Source: Actinomycetes bacterium
GTDB taxonomy: Bacteria; Actinomycetota; UBA4738; HRBIN12
DNA: 61,854 nucleotides
Direction: 5' to 3'
NCBI GenBank assembly: GCA_021155985.1
Contig: JAJNBA010000005.1
Span: 1 to 61,854 of the forward strand
Part shown: positions 34,208 through 43,483 of the stretch, in pieces
How positions within the stretch are numbered: the stretch's first letter is position 1
How the letters are laid out: every line of letters begins with the position of its first letter
The notes under the pieces: generated by a model
The model's input: the letters and a program-made list of their open reading frames with translations, nothing else
Database searches by the model: none
What the model was told of the DNA's origin: nothing
Program-made: the position numbers and the translations under genes

Positions 34208-34233
34208 GACGAAGGGCCGCGCGGGGTGGACGT

Positions 34234-35385
34234 TCAGCTCTTCAGGAAGTCCGGGATGTCCAGATCCTCCTGCGCGTCGAAGCTGACCGGTGGGGACTGC
34301 TCGCCGTTGGTGAAGACCCGGTCCTCGTCGTCCTCGGCCAGGATCGACGGGAGCGATTCCTCCTCCTCGGTCTGCTCACCGGGCTCCTCGAGCAGCCGCG
34401 AGAGGCGGCTCTCGAAGCGACTGTCGGAAACGGCCGTCACCTTGTCGAAGCCCGCGGCCACGACGGTGACGCGGACCTCCTCGCCGAGGGCGTCGTCGAC
34501 GACCGCTCCGAAGATGATGTTGGCGTCCGGGTGCGCGACCCGCGTGATCGCGTCGGCCGCGGCATTCACCTCGTGCAGGGTCAGGTCGGTCGGACCGGCG
34601 ATCGAGAGGAGCACACCCTTCGCACCGTCGATCGAGGACTCGAGGAGCGGCGAGCTGATCGCCGCCTTCGCCGCTTCCGTGGCACGGTCCTGGCCCGATC
34701 CGAGGCCGATCCCCATCAACGCCGATCCGGCCCCGGCCATGATCGACTTGACGTCTGCGAAGTCGAGGTTGATGAGCCCGGGCGTCGTGATCAGCGACGT
34801 GATGCCGTCGACACCCTGATACAGGACCTGGTCCGCCATCCGGAAGGCGTCGATCATCGGCATGTTGGCGTCGGCGACTTGCAGCAGCCGATCGTTGGGC
34901 ACGACGATGAGCGTGTCGACGGCCTTCTTCAGCTCCGTGATCCCGAGGTCGGCCTGGGTCGCTCGCTTGCGGCCCTCGAACCCGAACGGCCGGGTCACGA
35001 CACCGATCGTGAGGGCGCCCAGGTTCCGCGCGACCTCCGCGACGATCGGCGCGCCGCCGGTCCCGGTCCCGCCACCCTCGCCCGCGGTGATGAAGACCAT
35101 GTCCGCGCCCTTGATGATCTCCTCGATCTCGTCGGCGTGCTCCTCCGCGGCACGCCGCCCGACATCGGGGTCGGACCCCGCACCGAGTCCTCGCGTGGTC
35201 TCCCGGCCGATGTCGAGCTTCACCTCGGCATCCGACATCAGCAGGGTCTGTGCGTCCGTGTTGACGGCGGTGAACTCCACGCCCCGGAGGCCTGCCTCGA
35301 TCATCCGGTTCACGGCGTTCACGCCGCCCCCACCGATCCCGACGACCTTGATCACGGCGAGGTAGTTCTGCGGAGCGTCCATCAT
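34234..35385 (-). CDS. ftsZ: Cell division GTPase FtsZ
   Basis: A 383-residue tubulin homologue that forms the Z ring. Nucleotide-binding signatures are [12 protein letters not shown] near the N-terminus, and the tubulin motif [15 protein letters not shown] (about 103-117). The T7 catalytic loop [12 protein letters not shown] is present. A disordered acidic linker follows, ending in the C-terminal peptide [10 protein letters not shown] that binds SepF and other partners. The ATG at 35385 follows GGGAGGGATTCGG. It has its own promoter at 35541-35569 in the gap after ftsQ. Confidence 0.98.
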   Translation of the reverse strand: MMDAPQNYLAVIKVVGIGGGGVNAVNRMIEAGLRGVEFTAVNTDAQTLLMSDAEVKLDIGRETTRGLGAGSDPDVGRRAAEEHADEIEEIIKGADMVFITAGEGGGTGTGGAPIVAEVARNLGALTIGVVTRPFGFEGRKRATQADLGITELKKAVDTLIVVPNDRLLQVADANMPMIDAFRMADQVLYQGVDGITSLITTPGLINLDFADVKSIMAGAGSALMGIGLGSGQDRATEAAKAAISSPLLESSIDGAKGVLLSIAGPTDLTLHEVNAAADAITRVAHPDANIIFGAVVDDALGEEVRVTVVAAGFDKVTAVSDSRFESRLSRLLEEPGEQTEEEESLPSILAEDDEDRVFTNGEQSPPVSFDAQEDLDIPDFLKS

Positions 35386-35540
35386 CCGAATCCCTCCCGG
35401 GCCCCGGCCCGCGTACTCGGAATGCTCGTCCTCGTGTCTCCCTCAGCGTGCTGCTCTGCTGCTGTGGTGCTCTCCTCAGCTGGAAACCCTAAGGCTCCAC
35501 TTGAACGTTATTACCATATCTAGCTCATGTGGAGGTAGCG

Positions 35541-35569
35541 ACCCTACTTGGAAATCGCAGGTCCGTCAA
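35541..35569 (-). promoter_or_regulatory. ftsZ promoter
   Basis: On the minus strand TTGACG (35569-35564), 17 bases, TAGGGT (35546-35541). The start near 35534 gives a leader of about 148 bases before ftsZ. The leader includes an AT-rich stretch (TAGATATGGTAATAACG) that stands out in this GC-rich DNA and might hold a second promoter or a regulator site. This lets ftsZ be made in excess of the upstream wall genes. Confidence 0.6.
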
Positions 35570-35623
35570 GAAGTCTGGAGGCGCGGCGCGGGACCTTGGC
35601 TGCGCTTTCTCGTGACAATCCGA

Positions 35624-36355
35624 TCAGGGGACAGGAACCGCCTTCGAGCCACGTTCGAGCTGTGCGGTGGGGCTCCCGGGGACCGTCACGTCCGCCGAAA
35701 CGATCGTGACACCCTCCTCCCGCATCCACTCCAGCAGGGCCGCCAGGGAGACCGCTTTGGCGTCGAGCTCCGTCGCATCCCCGAACGTCGCGGCGAAGCC
35801 GGCTGCGAGCCGGACCCGAACGGTACCGTCAGTCGCGACGATCACGGCGTCGACCTGTCTGCGCAATGCAGGGCCGAGCGCGTCGGCCGTGGCCGCCGCC
35901 GCGAGGAGGTCGATCCCATCCACGGGCTTCGCCTCGGCGGTCATGAGGTCCGGGAGGCCGGTCGCCGACCCGGCGGGGCCGATCACCACGCCGTCGGCGC
36001 CGACCAGTCCCCCGTCCGCACCGACGATACCCACCGCGGTCCGGGGGACGACCTCGATCGCGATGCGGTTCGGCAGCGACGTGGTCACCGTCGCGCGCAC
36101 GATCCTCGGGTCGCGCTCGAGCCGCTGCTCGACCGCGCCGGCGTCGAGATGGAAGACGTTCGAGCGGTCCGTCACGCGGGCAACGGCGAGGACTTCGGCC
36201 CGCGTCATGCCGTCGGGCGCATCGAGCCGGATGTCTCCCGCGGCGAACAGTGGCGTGTAGGTGGCGGCAACCGCGCTCGTGGCAGCGAGGACGAGCGCGA
36301 GTCCCGCGACGGCGGCTCGACGGGCCGCGGGCCCGCGAGGATCAATCGTCCGCAT
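35624..36355 (-). CDS. ftsQ: Cell division protein FtsQ/DivIB
   Basis: A 243-residue bitopic membrane protein of the divisome. A basic N-terminus (about 1-13) precedes one membrane span (about 14-33). The POTRA domain (IRLDAPDGMTRAEVLAVARV...NVFHLDAGAVEQRLERDPRIVRATVTTSLPNRIAIEV in family layout, about 41-105) and the beta domain follow. The VVPRTAVGIV segment is typical. The sequence is short compared with FtsQ proteins that have long cytoplasmic tails. It overlaps the murB stop by 14 bases. Confidence 0.9.
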   Translation of the reverse strand: MRTIDPRGPAARRAAVAGLALVLAATSAVAATYTPLFAAGDIRLDAPDGMTRAEVLAVARVTDRSNVFHLDAGAVEQRLERDPRIVRATVTTSLPNRIAIEVVPRTAVGIVGADGGLVGADGVVIGPAGSATGLPDLMTAEAKPVDGIDLLAAAATADALGPALRRQVDAVIVATDGTVRVRLAAGFAATFGDATELDAKAVSLAALLEWMREEGVTIVSADVTVPGSPTAQLERGSKAVPVP

Positions 36356-37274
36356 CGCCGACCGCCCCCATCCGTTCCACCTCGGTCTCCAACCGGATCC
36401 CCGCGTGGTGCTCCACCCGCGCGCGCACCTGCTGGATCAGCTCCCACACGTCCGACGCCGTCGCACCGGTTTCCGCGACGATGAAGTTCGCGTGCTTCTC
36501 GGAGACGCGCGCCCCGCCGACCCGAAGTCCTTTCGCCCCGGCGGACTCGATCAGCCGTGCGGCGTGGTCGCCGTCCGGGTTCTTGAAGACGGACCCACAG
36601 TTCGGTTCGGCGAGCGGCTGCGTCCGTCGGCGCCATCTTCTGGCCTCCTCCATGTGCGCCCGGATCTCGTCGTCCGTTCCGGGCTGGAGACGGACGGTGG
36701 CACCCACCACGATCGAGTCGTCGGGAAGCTGGGATCGTCGGTACGCGAAGCCCGCCTCGGAGGAAGCCAGGGACCGTCGAGGACCCGAGCCGGTGAGCGG
36801 GAAGACCTCCATCCGGTCGACGACGTCCGACATCGAGCGTCCGTGCGCTCCCGCGTTCATCTTCACCGCGCCGCCCAGGCTCGCGGGGATCGCGACCCCG
36901 AATTCGAGGCCCGAGAGCCGATGCCGCATCGCGACGCCGGCCATCGCCGGCAGCGGCATCGCTCCCCCGGCGCTCAGCCGGTCGCCGTCGCGGCCCGCCC
37001 ATCGGAACCCACGACCCAGGCGCACCACGATGCCCGGGAACCCGTCGTCGGAGACCAGCATGTTGGAGCCCTTCCCGATCACGGCGACCGGGATGTCCGT
37101 GGCGTCGGCCGCCTCTCGCACCGCCGCGAGCTCCTCGTCGCCCTGCGCGTCGACGAACAGGGCCGCGGGTCCGCCGAGCCGGAACGTGGTCAGTGGAGCG
37201 ATCGGGAAGCCCACCCGCACAGCCGGGCCCACTCGTGCGTGGAGGATCCGCTCGGCCTCGGCGAGGTCAGGCAC
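36342..37274 (-). CDS. murB: UDP-N-acetylenolpyruvoylglucosamine reductase
   Basis: A 310-residue FAD enzyme that reduces UDP-GlcNAc-enolpyruvate to UDP-MurNAc. It has the FAD-binding FRLGGPAALFVDA and VIGKGSNMLVSDDGFPGIVV, the GVAIPASLGGAVKMNAGAHG block, and the catalytic Ser in EPNCGSVFKNP. The C-terminal Glu is in LETEVERMG. It is the shorter class (type II-like lacking the extra YxxxR loop domain is not excluded). The GTG start overlaps murC by 8 bases and its end overlaps ftsQ. Confidence 0.95.
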   Translation of the reverse strand: MPDLAEAERILHARVGPAVRVGFPIAPLTTFRLGGPAALFVDAQGDEELAAVREAADATDIPVAVIGKGSNMLVSDDGFPGIVVRLGRGFRWAGRDGDRLSAGGAMPLPAMAGVAMRHRLSGLEFGVAIPASLGGAVKMNAGAHGRSMSDVVDRMEVFPLTGSGPRRSLASSEAGFAYRRSQLPDDSIVVGATVRLQPGTDDEIRAHMEEARRWRRRTQPLAEPNCGSVFKNPDGDHAARLIESAGAKGLRVGGARVSEKHANFIVAETGATASDVWELIQQVRARVEHHAGIRLETEVERMGAVGDADD

Positions 37275-38700
37275 CCTCGTCGGCCTCCCGGATCCTCGCG
37301 AGCGCGGCGTCGGCCACCATCCAGATGTCGCCGCAGCCGAGGGTCATCACGAGGTCACCGTCGCGGACCTCTCGGGTGAGGAAGGAGATCGCCTCCTCAC
37401 GATGTGGGGCGTACACCACCGCTCGGTCGGGGGCCGCGGCGCGCACACCGTCGACCACCAGCGCCCCCGTCACCCCGGGGATCGGCTCCTGGTTCGCCCC
37501 GTAGACGTCGGTGACGACCACGAGGTCCGCCTCCGTGAGCGCCGCTCCCAGCTCGCGCCAGAGCGCCTGGGTCCGTGAATAGCGGTGCGGCTGGAACACC
37601 GCCACGAGCCGGTCCGGCCGCCGGGCGCGCGCCACCGCGAGGGTCACCGACAGCTCCGTGGGGACGTGGGCGTAGTCGTCGAAGAACCGCGCCCCGCGGA
37701 CCCTCCCCCGTTCCTCGAAGCGGCGATGCACGCCGGCGAAGGATGCGAGCGCCCGGGCGGCGTGGGAAGGAGGGATCCCCACGAGCCCGGAGACCGCCAC
37801 GGCGGCCGCGGCGTCCAGGAGGTTGTGGGCCCCGTCGATCCGTAGGGAGAGCGGCACCTCGACACCTTCCACGAGGAGGGAGCCGCTCGCTCCCCCCGGA
37901 CCCGGTGTCGCGATCGTCAGCCGCACGTCGGCATCCGCCGTCGTGCCGTAGCGGATCGCGGCGACGCCAGCGAGCGCGACGGCGTCGCGGGCGCCCGCAT
38001 CGTCTCCACATACGACGACCTGACCCGAGCGAGCACAGAACTCGGCGAAGGCCATGCGCAGCTCCTCCGCGCCGCCGGGATAGAAGTCCACGTGGTCGAG
38101 CTCGATGTTCGTGACGACACCGATCGTGGGGTCGGTCAGGAGGAAGGAGCCGTCGCTCTCGTCGGCCTCGAAGAGGAACAGATCTCCGGTGCCGGCTTTG
38201 GCGCCGCTCCCGCTCTCGTTCAGGTCGCCCCCGACCAGGTAGGTGGGCTCCAGGCCTTCCCGCTCGAGCACAGTGGCGATCATCGACGTCGTCGTCGTCT
38301 TCCCGGTCGTACCCGCGACCGCGATCGATCGATGCGCTTCGGCGACGGCGGCGATCGCCTGCTGACGGGCCCACACCGGCACGCCGGTCGCGCGAGCCGC
38401 CATGAGCTCCGGGTTGTCCTCGGCGATCGCGCTCGAGATCACCACGGCATCCGGATGTCCGAGCCTCGCGGCGTCATGACCCACGCGGACGCGAGCGCCC
38501 AGGGCCGAGAGCTCCCGCAGTCCGTCGGAGTCCTTCAGGTCCGATCCCGTCACCTCGACCCCGCGGGCGAGGAGCAACCTGGCGAGGTTCCGCATGCCCG
38601 CTCCGCCGATGCCGATCAGGTGGGCCGATCGCACCCCTTCGAGGGTGGGCACACCGAGCGTCGGGATCGAGCCGGGCCGAGGGACGTACCGCGCGCTCAT
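37267..38700 (-). CDS. murC: UDP-N-acetylmuramate-L-alanine ligase
   Basis: A 477-residue Mur ligase that adds L-Ala to UDP-MurNAc. The N-terminal Rossmann block is HLIGIGGAGMRNLARLLL. The ATP loop is VAGTTGKTTTTSMIA, with the MurC-typical EADESDGSFL and NIELDHVDFY. The third domain has FDDYAHVPTEL and VFQPHRYSRT. The ATG at 38700 overlaps the murG stop by 4 bases (ATGA), which fixes the start. Confidence 0.97.
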   Translation of the reverse strand: MSARYVPRPGSIPTLGVPTLEGVRSAHLIGIGGAGMRNLARLLLARGVEVTGSDLKDSDGLRELSALGARVRVGHDAARLGHPDAVVISSAIAEDNPELMAARATGVPVWARQQAIAAVAEAHRSIAVAGTTGKTTTTSMIATVLEREGLEPTYLVGGDLNESGSGAKAGTGDLFLFEADESDGSFLLTDPTIGVVTNIELDHVDFYPGGAEELRMAFAEFCARSGQVVVCGDDAGARDAVALAGVAAIRYGTTADADVRLTIATPGPGGASGSLLVEGVEVPLSLRIDGAHNLLDAAAAVAVSGLVGIPPSHAARALASFAGVHRRFEERGRVRGARFFDDYAHVPTELSVTLAVARARRPDRLVAVFQPHRYSRTQALWRELGAALTEADLVVVTDVYGANQEPIPGVTGALVVDGVRAAAPDRAVVYAPHREEAISFLTREVRDGDLVMTLGCGDIWMVADAALARIREADEGA

Positions 38701-39800
38701 CCTCGTGCGACCGATCGGACGAGCGCGGCCACCCGCTCGTCGGCGTCGGGTGTGGCCCACCCTCCGGCGGCGGCGGACATCGCCGAGCGGCGACCCGGAT
38801 CGTCGACGAGTGCCGAGATCCGATCCGCGAGACCGCGTGGGGTCAGCTCCTGGTCGAGGAAGATCTCCGCCGCCCCTGCGATCTCGAGCTCCCTCGCGTT
38901 GCCCGATTGGTGGTCGTCGGTCGCGTGCGGATACGGCACGAGGATCGAAGGGATCGCGCAGGCTGCGAGCTCGTGCACCGTGTTCGCACCTGCGCGCGCG
39001 ACGGCGACGTCCGCGACGGCGAGCGCCAGCTCCATCCGATCGAGGTACGGCAGGACCCGCACGTGGAGATCCATCTCGAGCCGCGCGGCGTCGGCGACGA
39101 TCGTTTCCTTCGTGGCGCCCGCGAGGACCAGCAGCTGGAGGTCGGCCCGTCCCGCGAGCAACGGGATCGTGGCCGCGACGATCTGGTCGAGGTGCAGGGC
39201 TCCCTGACTTCCCCCCGTCACGAGGACGGTCGTGCGTCCCGGCCGGAGGTCGAGCGATCGGCGAGCTTCGTCAGCCAGGGTCTCCCGACCCGAGCGGATC
39301 GCCGCGATCTCCGGTCGGAGAGGGAGACCGGTCAGCTCGGCGCGGACGGAGCCGGGGAGTCGCGCGCGCGAGCTCTCGAACGTGAGGGCCATCACCGTCG
39401 CGATCCTGGCCAGTAGCCGGTTCGCGAGTCCAGGGACGGCGTTCTGCTCGTGCACCACCGCAGGCACCCGCAACGATCGGGCGGCCAGCACGGGTGCGAT
39501 GCTCGCGTACCCGCCCATTCCGAGGACGGCGGAGGCGCCGCGCACGACCGGTCGCGCCGTCATCACGGATCCGAGGGCCACGAACGGAGCGGTCGCGGAG
39601 CGGATCGAGATCTCGCGGCGGAACGGTGCGGCGCGCAGACCGTGGAACCGGAAGCCGGCGGCCGGGACGAGCGAGGCCTCCTGCCCGACGGGTGAGCCGA
39701 TGAACTCCACCGACGCGCCGCCTGCCCGGAGCCGGTGCGCGACCGCGATCGACGGTGAGATGTGCCCGGCCGTCCCGCCCCCCGCGATCACCACCCTCAC
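38697..39800 (-). CDS. murG: Undecaprenyl-PP-MurNAc-pentapeptide GlcNAc transferase
   Basis: A 367-residue GT-B glycosyltransferase that converts lipid I to lipid II at the inner face of the membrane. It shows the N-terminal GGGTAGHISPSIAVA loop, LGMGGYASIAPVLAA, HEQNAVPGLANRLL, and the UDP-GlcNAc site TGGSQGALHLDQ, with the C-terminal ARAGANTVHELAACAIPSILVPYPHATDDHQ. GTG at 39800 forms a GTGA overlap with the ftsW stop. The frame is open upstream, but this start gives the normal N-terminus. Confidence 0.96.
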   Translation of the reverse strand: MRVVIAGGGTAGHISPSIAVAHRLRAGGASVEFIGSPVGQEASLVPAAGFRFHGLRAAPFRREISIRSATAPFVALGSVMTARPVVRGASAVLGMGGYASIAPVLAARSLRVPAVVHEQNAVPGLANRLLARIATVMALTFESSRARLPGSVRAELTGLPLRPEIAAIRSGRETLADEARRSLDLRPGRTTVLVTGGSQGALHLDQIVAATIPLLAGRADLQLLVLAGATKETIVADAARLEMDLHVRVLPYLDRMELALAVADVAVARAGANTVHELAACAIPSILVPYPHATDDHQSGNARELEIAGAAEIFLDQELTPRGLADRISALVDDPGRRSAMSAAAGGWATPDADERVAALVRSVARG

Positions 39801-41059
39801 GGTCTGCCCCGTCCGTCCGTGGAGCGGGACCGCGCACGCCTCCTCCCGGTCGAGCGCACGTCGTCGAGCGCGACGCTCGCCATCACGCCCACTCCGGCGA
39901 GCGTCACCACCAGCGCGGTCCCTCCGAAGGAGAGGAACGGGAGCGGCACGCCCGTGATCGGCAACAACCCGGTCACGGCCCCGAGGTTCACGAGGGTCTG
40001 GAGCCCGATCCATCCGGTGATGCCTGCCGCGAGGAGCCGTCCGAACGGGTCCCGGGCACCCATCGCGATGCGGACGCCGGCGAACACCAGGATGCCGAAC
40101 AGGGAGAGCACGGCGATCGCCCCGATCAGGCCGAGCTCCTCCCCCAGGACGGCGAACACGAAGTCGCTGTGCGCGTTGGGGAGGTAATCCCACTTCTGGC
40201 GGCTGTTGCCCAGGCCCACACCGAACCATCCGCCGGACCCCAGCGCGATCAGTCCCTGTCGGAGCTGCCAGCCCGCTCCGCTCGGATCGAGCTCCCAATT
40301 GAGCCAGGCCTCCAGGAACCTCGTGCGCCGGTAGTCGGTGCCGAAGATGAAGTACGCGACCGCGCCGAGTCCGGCCATCGCGGTCCACACGAGGTAGCGG
40401 AGGCGGATCCCCGCGACGAACAACAGGAGGAAGGCGCTCCCGCAGATGATCAGCGTCGTCCCGAGGTCCCGCTGCATGATCACGATGCCCGCGACCGCGA
40501 GCACCAACGGGCCGAGCGGGAGGAGGGCGTCTCGCGGACGGGTGAGGTCCTTCCATGGGCGGGACAGGATCGCGGCGGCCGAGCAGACCGTCAGGAGCTT
40601 GGCGAACTCCGCCGGCTGGAGCGTGATCGGACCGAGATCGATCCACCGCGAGGCGCCGTAGAGGGAGGAACCGATCGACGGGTGGAGCGCGAGGAGCATC
40701 AGTGGCATCGCGCCGAGGAGCATCGGGATCGCGGCTCGGCGCCAGAACGCGATGGGGACGCGCGCCGTTACCACAAGGCCGGCAAGGCCGGCGACGGCGT
40801 AGAGGGTCTGCCGGTTGAAGTACCAGAAGCTCGTCCCGTACCCCTCCACGGCCGAGATCGATCCCGCTGAGAGGATCATCACGAGCCCCACGATCGTCAG
40901 GAGTCCCGTCGGCACGAGCAGGAGCGTGAGGTTCCGGCGGGCCGCGGCGGCCGCGGCCGCGGTCGGAGAGAGCAACTCGTCCGGACGCACCAGCCGGAGA
41001 TGAGGCCCGTCGGAGGGTTCGGTCCTCGGGCGCCGCCAGGCGATCGTCCGGTCAGCCAC
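39797..41059 (-). CDS. ftsW: Peptidoglycan glycosyltransferase FtsW
   Basis: A 420-residue SEDS polymerase with about ten spans that builds septal glycan from lipid II with FtsI. A cytoplasmic N-terminus (about 45 residues, basic and Ala-rich) comes first. Core motifs are GASRWIDLGPITLQPAEFAKL, the catalytic-region QRDLGTTLIICG, and GSGGWFGVGLGNSRQKWDYLPNAHSDFVFAV, shown here by its parts. LPFLSFGGTALV is near the end. The start is GTG at 41059, overlapping murD by 8 bases. Confidence 0.95.
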   Translation of the reverse strand: MADRTIAWRRPRTEPSDGPHLRLVRPDELLSPTAAAAAAARRNLTLLLVPTGLLTIVGLVMILSAGSISAVEGYGTSFWYFNRQTLYAVAGLAGLVVTARVPIAFWRRAAIPMLLGAMPLMLLALHPSIGSSLYGASRWIDLGPITLQPAEFAKLLTVCSAAAILSRPWKDLTRPRDALLPLGPLVLAVAGIVIMQRDLGTTLIICGSAFLLLFVAGIRLRYLVWTAMAGLGAVAYFIFGTDYRRTRFLEAWLNWELDPSGAGWQLRQGLIALGSGGWFGVGLGNSRQKWDYLPNAHSDFVFAVLGEELGLIGAIAVLSLFGILVFAGVRIAMGARDPFGRLLAAGITGWIGLQTLVNLGAVTGLLPITGVPLPFLSFGGTALVVTLAGVGVMASVALDDVRSTGRRRARSRSTDGRGRP

Positions 41060-42401
41060 GGGCACCCGCCTCCGCCCGGAGGGACCTCGCCGCCGTCGCG
41101 AACCGATCCCCACGCTCGGCGTAGCTCCGGAACTGATCCCAGCTCGCGCACGCCGGCGCCAGCAGGACCGAGTCCCCGGGGCGCGCGGCAGCGAATGCGC
41201 CGCGCACGGCATCCTCGATCGAGCTCGCGGTCGAGGTGGGTGCGATGCCATCGAAGACCGCGACGAGATCCGCCGCGGCCTCGCCGATCGCGATCACGGC
41301 GCGGACGCCGCCCGCGTGTTCGCGGAGCGGCGAGAGGTCCGCACCCTTCGCCCGGCCGCCGGCGATCAGGACGACGCTGCCCGCGGCATCGATCGCCGCC
41401 GCCGCGGCGTGGACGTTCGTGGCCTTCGAGTTGTCGATGAAGCGAACGCCGTCGACCGAGGCCACCACCTCGCCCCGATGCGGGGCCCGACGGAAGGAGG
41501 CGAGCGCCGCGGCCACCACCGCCGGCACCACGCCGTAGGCAAGGGCGACGGCCGCCGCCGCCGCGGCGTCTTCGCGCGCCCCGGCCGCCTGGGCGTCGAT
41601 GCGACCGAGTCGATGGATGCCGTCGAGTCGGGCGATCAGCTCATCTCCCTCGAACCCGACCTCCCCGTCCGCCGGCGGTCCGCTTCGGAACCACCGGATC
41701 GCACACGATGCCGCAGCAGAGATCGGTGCGGAGACCGGATCGTCGCGGTTGCCGATGTGCACGTCCGTGCCTGATTGCCGCGCGTAGACGCGGCGCTTCG
41801 CGTCGACGTACGCCTCGAGGGAACCGTGCCAGTCGAGGTGGTCCGGGGCGATGTTCAACAGGAGGGAGATCGACGGATGGAACGACTCCTGGAGCGCGAG
41901 CTGGAAGCTCGACACCTCGACCACCAGCACGTCGCGGTCCTGCACCGCCGCCTCGGGGAACGGCAGGCCGATGTTCCCGCACGCGAGTGCGTCGATGCCG
42001 TTGGCCCGCAGACAGGACTCGATCATCGAGGTGACCGTCGTCTTGCCGTTCGTTCCCGTGACGGCGAGGTACGGGCCTTGCGCGAGCCGGGCCCCGAGCT
42101 CCATCTCCCCCCACACGGGGAGGCCGCGGTCGCGCGCCCAGCGGACGACCTCCGCATCGGGAGGAACGCCCGGGCCAACGAGCACGAGCGTCGCGTCGTC
42201 CAAGTGGTGCGGATCGTGCCCCCCGGCCCGAACCTCGACCCCGTGCGCCTCGAGATCGACCGACGCCGGCGCCTCCGCCGCCGGCCGCGCCTCGGTCACG
42301 AGCACCCGCGCTCCCTCCGCCGCGAGGACCCGAGCGGCACTCGCGCCGGCCACGCCCGCGCCCACCACCACGACACGTTCCTCCGCGAACCGGCCGCTCA
42401 A
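41052..42401 (-). CDS. murD: UDP-N-acetylmuramoylalanine-D-glutamate ligase
   Basis: A 449-residue Mur ligase that adds D-Glu. The N-terminal VVVVGAGVAGASAARVLA Rossmann loop, the ATP loop AVTGTNGKTTVTSMIES, the EVSSFQL and NIAPDHLDWHGS blocks, and the C-terminal FIDNSKATN and GGRAKGADL are diagnostic. The most likely start is TTG at 42401, which forms a TTGA overlap with the mraY stop like the ATGA/GTGA overlaps elsewhere in the cluster. The next GTG codons would remove the first strand of the fold. Confidence 0.95.
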   Translation of the reverse strand: MSGRFAEERVVVVGAGVAGASAARVLAAEGARVLVTEARPAAEAPASVDLEAHGVEVRAGGHDPHHLDDATLVLVGPGVPPDAEVVRWARDRGLPVWGEMELGARLAQGPYLAVTGTNGKTTVTSMIESCLRANGIDALACGNIGLPFPEAAVQDRDVLVVEVSSFQLALQESFHPSISLLLNIAPDHLDWHGSLEAYVDAKRRVYARQSGTDVHIGNRDDPVSAPISAAASCAIRWFRSGPPADGEVGFEGDELIARLDGIHRLGRIDAQAAGAREDAAAAAAVALAYGVVPAVVAAALASFRRAPHRGEVVASVDGVRFIDNSKATNVHAAAAAIDAAGSVVLIAGGRAKGADLSPLREHAGGVRAVIAIGEAAADLVAVFDGIAPTSTASSIEDAVRGAFAAARPGDSVLLAPACASWDQFRSYAERGDRFATAARSLRAEAGARG

Positions 42402-43483
42402 TCGAGTCCACCCCGGGCGATGAAGTCGGCGTAGAAGACGCCGAGCCCGACGGCGACGCACAGGCCGGCGATGATCCAGAAGCGGACGATCACGGTGAAC
42501 TCCGGCCAGCCCGAGAGCTCGAAGTGATGATGGATCGGTGACATCCGGAACACCCGCCTGCCGAAGCCACGGAACGAGATCACCTGGACGATCACCGACA
42601 TCGTCTCGATCACGTAGAGACCGCCCAGGATGATCAGCAGCATCTGCGTGTTCGTCGTGATCGCGATCGCGCCGAACAGACCTCCCAGCGCCAGAGCTCC
42701 GGTGTCGCCCATGAAGATGCGCGCGGGCGCTGCGTTCCACCAGAGGAAGCCCATCGCGGCTCCCATCATCGCCGCCGCGATGATCGCCGTGTCCTGCATC
42801 GCGAGGAGGTCCACGCCCTTGTAGCAGGCCTTCAATGCCTCGGCCGGAAGCTCCAGGCTGCAGGTGTGTCGGAACTGCCAGAACGCGATGAACACGTAGC
42901 CCGCGAGGACGAGGATCGAGGAGCCGGCCGCGAGTCCGTCGAGCCCGTCGGTCAGGTTCACAGCGTGCGAGGAGGACGTCAGGATGACGAAGACCCAGAC
43001 GGAGAAGAAGAAGACGCCGAGGTCCAGAGCCGTCGGGCGGACGAAGGAGAGGCTCGTCGAGGTCCCGGTATCCCCCGAGGTCGCGACGATCAGCAACGAG
43101 AACAGCACCGACACGACGGCGGTCCCGAGGAACTTCTGCGCCTTCGACAGACCGAGGGACCGCTGCCGGCGGACCTTCAGGAAGTCGTCGACGAATCCGA
43201 CGAGCCCGAACCCGACGGCAGCGAGGATCAGCGCGAGCCCTGCAGGGCTGAAGGTGATCCCGGCCGCGATCGTGGGCCGCGTCGCGAGGTAGGCGACGAC
43301 GAGGGCCACGAGCATCACGATCCCGCCCATGGTGGGCGTGCCGACCTTCTCGAGGTGGGTATGCGGGCCGTCCTCACGGATCCGCTGACCCCATCCCCAT
43401 GCCCGGAAGACCCTGATCGCGACGGGCGTCCCGAGGAGCGTCACCGCCAAGGCCACCGCGCCCGCCACGAGGATCGAGATCAA
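42398..43483 (-). CDS. mraY: Phospho-N-acetylmuramoyl-pentapeptide transferase
   Basis: A 361-residue membrane enzyme with about ten spans that makes lipid I from UDP-MurNAc-pentapeptide and undecaprenyl phosphate. Key parts are HLEKVGTPTMGGIV, the Asp pair in GFVDDFLKV, NLTDGLDGLA, the catalytic Asp in RIFMGDTGALALGG, and MSPIHHHFELSGW. The ATG overlaps the murF stop by 4 bases. Confidence 0.97.
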   Translation of the reverse strand: MISILVAGAVALAVTLLGTPVAIRVFRAWGWGQRIREDGPHTHLEKVGTPTMGGIVMLVALVVAYLATRPTIAAGITFSPAGLALILAAVGFGLVGFVDDFLKVRRQRSLGLSKAQKFLGTAVVSVLFSLLIVATSGDTGTSTSLSFVRPTALDLGVFFFSVWVFVILTSSSHAVNLTDGLDGLAAGSSILVLAGYVFIAFWQFRHTCSLELPAEALKACYKGVDLLAMQDTAIIAAAMMGAAMGFLWWNAAPARIFMGDTGALALGGLFGAIAITTNTQMLLIILGGLYVIETMSVIVQVISFRGFGRRVFRMSPIHHHFELSGWPEFTVIVRFWIIAGLCVAVGLGVFYADFIARGGLD

